DNA from: Clostridia bacterium
Lineage (GTDB): Bacteria > Bacillota > Clostridia > Oscillospirales > CAG-272
Assembly: GCA_024408015.1 (NCBI GenBank)
Contig: JAKSVJ010000021.1
Span: 1 to 10,432 of the forward strand
Direction: 5' to 3'
DNA length: 10,432 nt
Below, piece after piece: positions 7,036 to 10,432 of this stretch. The notes beneath the pieces were generated by a model. It did not search any database, was not told the origin of the DNA, and was given only the letters and a program-made list of their open reading frames with translations. Positions within the stretch are counted from its first letter, which is position 1. The number at the start of each line of letters is the position of its first letter. Made by a program: the position numbers and the translations under genes.

Positions 7036-7046
7036 GGTGATATAAT
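7019..7046 (+). promoter_or_regulatory. Promoter of cysK
   Basis: TTGACT (7019-7024), a 16-base spacer and a perfect TATAAT (7041-7046) give a strong promoter with a start near 7053. AGGAGG at 7063-7068 follows at once, so the leader is only about 24 bases, too short for a riboswitch or T-box. Confidence 0.85.
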
Positions 7047-7076
7047 GAGCGCAACAAATGTTAGGAGGCATAGAAA

Positions 7077-8006
7077 ATGTCAAAGATATATACTTCTATA
7101 GATCAATTAATTGGAAAAACTCCACTACTTGAATTAACACACATTGAAAATGAACATAAACTTGAAGCAAAGATATTTGCGAAACTTGAATATTTTAACC
7201 CAGCAGGCTCAATTAAAGATAGAGCTGCTCTATCAATGATAAATGATGCTGAAGCTACTGGGAAATTAATACCAGGTTCTGTCATCATTGAACCAACATC
7301 TGGAAATACTGGTATCGGTCTTTCTGCTGTTGCGGCAGCTAGAGGCTATAAGGTAATTATTGTAATGCCTGATTCAATGTCTATTGAAAGACGTCAAATC
7401 ATGAAAGCATATGGAGCCGAATTAGTTCTATCTGAAGGTGCTAAAGGTATGCCAGGAGCTATTGAAAAGGCTAATGAATTGGCTGAATCCATTCCAAATA
7501 GCTTTATTGTAGGTCAATTCTCAAATCCAGCTAATGCTAAAGCACACTTTGAGACTACAGGACCTGAAATATATGAAGATACAGATGGCAATGTTGACAT
7601 CTTAGTTGCTGGTGTTGGTACTGGCGGCACTATAACAGGTACTGGCGAATATCTCAAGAGCAAAAATCCAAACATAAAAGTTGTTGCTGTTGAACCACTT
7701 TCTTCACCAGTTTTGTCAAAAGGAACTAAAGGACCTCACAAAATCCAAGGTATTGGAGCTGGCTTTGTTCCAGAAGTACTTAACACTAAGATATATGATG
7801 AAATAATCACTGTTTCAAATGAAGATGCTTTCAATACTGGTAGAGCAATCGGCAAAAAAGAAGGTTTCCTTGTAGGTATATCTTCTGGTGCTGCAACTTT
7901 TGCAGCTATTGAACTTGCAAAAAGACCGGAAAACAAAGGCAAGAATATTGTGGTAATATTACCAGATACAGGTGATAGATACCTTTCAACAGAACTATTT
8001 AATTAG
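7077..8006 (+). CDS. cysK: Cysteine synthase A (O-acetylserine sulfhydrylase)
   Basis: This PLP enzyme makes L-cysteine and acetate from O-acetylserine and sulfide in the cytoplasm, the last step of cysteine synthesis. The 309-residue protein has the normal CysK length. The PLP lysine is Lys47 in the motif NPAGSIKDR (41-49). The substrate loop TSGNTG, the PLP phosphate loop GTGGTITG and the late SSGAA motif are all present. KGPHKIQGIGAGFVPEVL is the CysK-type signature and argues against CysM or cystathionine beta-synthase. AGGAGG is 8 bases before the ATG. The gene has its own promoter and terminator, so it is monocistronic, and no cysE is adjacent. It is divergent from the gene for a cysteine-rich peptide, though a shared regulator is not evident. 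Confidence 0.97.
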   Translation: MSKIYTSIDQLIGKTPLLELTHIENEHKLEAKIFAKLEYFNPAGSIKDRAALSMINDAEATGKLIPGSVIIEPTSGNTGIGLSAVAAARGYKVIIVMPDSMSIERRQIMKAYGAELVLSEGAKGMPGAIEKANELAESIPNSFIVGQFSNPANAKAHFETTGPEIYEDTDGNVDILVAGVGTGGTITGTGEYLKSKNPNIKVVAVEPLSSPVLSKGTKGPHKIQGIGAGFVPEVLNTKIYDEIITVSNEDAFNTGRAIGKKEGFLVGISSGAATFAAIELAKRPENKGKNIVVILPDTGDRYLSTELFN

Positions 8007-8013
8007 GTTAATT

Positions 8014-8041
8014 GCGCAGTCACTTGGCTGCGCTTTTTGTT
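8014..8041 (+). terminator. Rho-independent terminator of cysK
   Basis: GCGCAG (8014-8019) pairs with CTGCGC (8028-8033). Two further inner pairs (one G-U) close on the loop ACTT. TTTTTGTTT follows directly. The hairpin starts 7 bases after the cysK stop. Confidence 0.93.
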
Positions 8042-8043
8042 TG

Positions 8044-8076
8044 TTGATTTTTTTCTGAACTTTAATATAATTAAAG
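8044..8076 (+). promoter_or_regulatory. Promoter and inverted repeat before the GTPase-NYN gene
   Basis: TTGATT (8044-8049), 16 bases and TATAAT (8066-8071) form a plausible promoter just after the cysK terminator. The -10 box lies within a perfect inverted repeat, CTTTAAT (8060-8066) and ATTAAAG (8070-8076) around ATA. This may be a regulator site or simply chance in AT-rich DNA. GGAGG (8092-8096) is 6 bases before the ATG. Confidence 0.6.
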
Positions 8077-8102
8077 TATAACGATTTTTTTGGAGGTGCT
8101 TT

Positions 8103-10432
8103 ATGAAAAAGCTGACATTAGGAATACTGGCTAACGTTGATGCCGGAAAAACAACTCTTTCTGAAAGCATTCTCTACTCTTGTGGTGCCATAAGAAAAAT
8201 AGGACGTGTTGATCATAAAGACGCCTTTTTTGACACAGATAAAACAGAACGTGAGCGTGGAATCACTATTTTTTCAAAACAAGCATTCTTTAATATAGGT
8301 GATTTTGAAGCTACTCTACTCGATACACCAGGACATGTTGACTTCTCAACCGAAATGGAGCGTGTTCTATCCGTTATCGATGTTGCTATACTCGTAATTA
8401 GCGCCTCAGACGGAGTTCAGCCACACACAGAGACATTGCGCATGTTACTAGCTCAATACAATGTACCGACCCTTATTTTCATCAATAAGATGGATTTGTC
8501 TCCAACTGACAGAAGAACCACATTCGAAAAGATTAGACATCAATATAGTAAAACTTGCGTTGACTTCAATTTATCAAATACTAGCAACGAATTTATCGAT
8601 GAGTTATCAATGATAAATGAAGAATTCATGGAATATGTTCTTGAAGAAAAGCCAATCACCGATGAGATGATAAGCAAGGCTTTTATGAACTGTGAAATAA
8701 CTCCTTGTTACTGCGGTTCTGCATTAAAACAACAAGGCGTTGAAGAACTAATAAACGGAATCAAAACATATTCTAAAGAAAAAGAATATGGAGATGAATT
8801 TGGTGCCCGTGTATTTAAGATAACACACGATGACCAAGGCAATAGACTCACTCACATAAAGGTTACTGGTGGAGAACTCAACGTAAAAGACCTAATTAGT
8901 AGTCCCGATGGAGAATGGTCCGAAAAAGTTGAACAAATACGAATATATTCTGGAACAAAATTCAATGCAATCCAAAAAGCCACACCTGGCACCATTTGTG
9001 CTGTCATGGGTTTGACTCAAACTTTTGCAGGACAAGGTCTTGGAACTGAATTTGGCATAAAAGCTCCGCTAATTGAACCAGTTTTAACATATAAGATGAT
9101 ACTCAATGACAAAACAAACGTTCACGAAGCTTTTCTTAAGTTAAAACTACTTGAAGAGGAAGATCCTTCCCTTCACATTGTTTGGAATGAGTTGACAAAA
9201 GAAATACACATTCAACTCATGGGCGCAATACAATTAGAAATATTAACTGGTAAAATAAAAGAGAGACTAGGTCTTGATGTCTCTTTTGCATCAGGAAGTA
9301 TTATATACAAAGAGACCATTCTTCAGCCTGTTGAAGGTGTTGGTCACTTTGAACCACTAAGACACTATGCAGAAGTCCATTTGTTATTAGAACCGGGTGA
9401 ACCAGGAAGTGGTCTTGTATTTGATTCTCAATGCTCCGAAGACTTGCTTGCGACAAGTTGGCAAAGATTGGTATTGACCCATCTTGAAGAAAAAACACAT
9501 AGAGGTGTTTTAACTCGCGCTCCTATTACTGACATGAAAATATCCCTAATAGCCGGAAAAGCTCATCCAAAGCACACAGAAGGTGGTGACTTTAGACAAG
9601 CAACATATAGAGCGGTAAGACATGGCCTTATGTCAACAAAATCGGTGCTTCTTGAACCTTTCTATCGTTTCACAATAACTTTGCCACAAGAAAACGTCGG
9701 AAAAGCTTTGATGGATATTGAGGAAAGGTTTGGTACTATAAATCCTATTGATAACGACGGAACAATTTCTACTATTACAGGATTAGGACCAGTCTCAACA
9801 TTTGCAGAATATTCTCAAATTCTTGCGGCATATACAAAAGGTAGAGGCAAAATTGTTCTAAAAAATGGTGGATATCTTCCATGCCATAATGCTGAGGAAG
9901 TAATCGCAAACAAAGGATACAATCCTGAAGAGGATGTGAGAAATACGGCCGACTCTGTATTTTGTGCTCATGGTTCCGGTATAGTTGTTAACTGGAGAGA
10001 TGTTACATCAATGATGCATCTTGAAAGAGCTTGGTATCCAGACAACACTGAAACTGAAAGCCAAGATGAAATTGTTGTTCATAAACAAATAAAAAAAGAG
10101 TATGCTTCCATGATAGAAGAAGACAATGCTCTTAAAGCTATATTCGAAAGAACATATGGACCAATAAAACGTAGAGTCATATATGACAAGAAGCCTAATA
10201 CAACTCCAGGTGTTGAAAAAATCGCAAGGCAAAAGCCAGCACCGCCTAGAAAGAAGGAAATGCTTCTCGTTGATGGATATAATATTATTCATGCTTGGGA
10301 CGAACTCAATCAATACACAAACACAGATTACGAATTGGCACGAAAGCTCTTGGTCGATGAAATGGTAAATTACCAAGGATACAAAAAGAATGACATCATA
10401 GTTGTTTTTGATGCTTATAGAGTACCAGGAAA
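8103..10432 (+). CDS. Tet(M)/EF-G-like ribosomal GTPase fused to a YacP/Rae1-type NYN domain (3' end missing)
   Basis: The frame is open from 8103 to the window edge: 776 codons plus two bases, with no stop. The N-terminal part is a translational GTPase of the Tet(M)/EF-G group. Its nucleotide motifs are ANVDAGKT (10-17; Asn replaces the usual His), RGIT (52-55), DTPGH (74-78), NKMD (128-131) and SAL (206-208). Domains II to V follow to about 640. The domain IV loop reads AHPKHTEGGDFR (487-498), unlike the YYSPVSTPADFR type of true Tet(M), so tetracycline resistance should not be assumed. A basic, proline-rich linker (about 700-719) leads to LLVDGYNII (721-729) and VVFDAYRVPG (767-776). These match the start of the NYN/PIN-like nuclease domain of YacP (Rae1), with acidic candidates Asp724 and Asp770. 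Rae1 cleaves mRNA in the ribosomal A site. The fusion is thus probably a ribosome-acting GTPase with an attached RNase. About 90-110 residues are probably missing. Confidence 0.88.
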   Translation, partial: MKKLTLGILANVDAGKTTLSESILYSCGAIRKIGRVDHKDAFFDTDKTERERGITIFSKQAFFNIGDFEATLLDTPGHVDFSTEMERVLSVIDVAILVISASDGVQPHTETLRMLLAQYNVPTLIFINKMDLSPTDRRTTFEKIRHQYSKTCVDFNLSNTSNEFIDELSMINEEFMEYVLEEKPITDEMISKAFMNCEITPCYCGSALKQQGVEELINGIKTYSKEKEYGDEFGARVFKITHDDQGNRLTHIKVTGGELNVKDLISSPDGEWSEKVEQIRIYSGTKFNAIQKATPGTICAVMGLTQTFAGQGLGTEFGIKAPLIEPVLTYKMILNDKTNVHEAFLKLKLLEEEDPSLHIVWNELTKEIHIQLMGAIQLEILTGKIKERLGLDVSFASGSIIYKETILQPVEGVGHFEPLRHYAEVHLLLEPGEPGSGLVFDSQCSEDLLATSWQRLVLTHLEEKTHRGVLTRAPITDMKISLIAGKAHPKHTEGGDFRQATYRAVRHGLMSTKSVLLEPFYRFTITLPQENVGKALMDIEERFGTINPIDNDGTISTITGLGPVSTFAEYSQILAAYTKGRGKIVLKNGGYLPCHNAEEVIANKGYNPEEDVRNTADSVFCAHGSGIVVNWRDVTSMMHLERAWYPDNTETESQDEIVVHKQIKKEYASMIEEDNALKAIFERTYGPIKRRVIYDKKPNTTPGVEKIARQKPAPPRKKEMLLVDGYNIIHAWDELNQYTNTDYELARKLLVDEMVNYQGYKKNDIIVVFDAYRVPG

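Noticed and set aside
8103..10050. A tetracycline resistance gene (tetM/tetO/tetW)
   Set aside because: The GTPase part is similar in layout, but its domain IV loop differs from Tet(M) and the protein carries a nuclease domain. I see no mobile element or transfer gene around it.
10008..10376. A 122-codon minus-strand frame, aromatic and hydrophobic
   Set aside because: It is antisense to the linker and nuclease domain of the fusion gene; the hydrophobic look comes from reading lysine-rich codons backwards (TTT, TTC).

Overview
The window is AT-rich and carries strong AGGAGG-type ribosome binding sites, TTGACT/TATAAT promoters and short hairpin-plus-T terminators. It encodes a SCIFF peptide with its radical SAM maturase, a pair typical of Clostridia. 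I read it as chromosomal DNA of a clostridial Firmicute, perhaps Lachnospiraceae; the family placement is inference. No tRNA, rRNA, insertion sequence, phage gene or CRISPR array is visible, and no gene-free stretch exceeds about 215 bases.

Left part (1-3894): a plus-strand gene for a PAS-type sensor diguanylate cyclase (155-1858) has its own consensus promoter. It converges on a minus-strand, cytoplasmic family 3 glycoside hydrolase gene (1930-3894). The two share one hairpin flanked by an A-run and a T-run (about 1861-1929), which should terminate transcription in both directions.

Middle part (3953-6925, minus strand): this is a compact operon behind a good promoter at 6897-6925. It begins with the 52-residue SCIFF precursor (scfA, 6705-6863), followed by an intergenic hairpin that may attenuate transcription, then the radical SAM/SPASM maturase that installs thioether cross-links (scfB, 5262-6653). 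The 3' end of scfB overlaps by 20 bases the start of a PLP-dependent Orn/Lys/Arg decarboxylase-like gene (3953-5281). That gene keeps its reading frame throughout but is cut by a single in-frame TAA at 4520-4522, inside a conserved STSP motif. It is either a recent pseudogene, a split gene, or a sequencing error.

Right part (7011-10432, plus strand): cysK (cysteine synthase) is transcribed divergently from scfA. Its promoter carries a perfect 10-bp inverted repeat over the -35 box, a likely operator for a cysteine-responsive regulator. After a clear terminator comes an ORF beginning at 8103 that stays open to the window edge. It encodes a Tet(M)/EF-G-like ribosomal GTPase fused, through a basic proline-rich linker, to a C-terminal NYN nuclease domain of the YacP/Rae1 type. 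Rae1 cuts mRNA in the ribosomal A site, and Tet(M)-like GTPases bind near that site, so this fusion suggests a single-protein ribosome-targeted mRNA cleavage factor. It is the most interesting item in the window.
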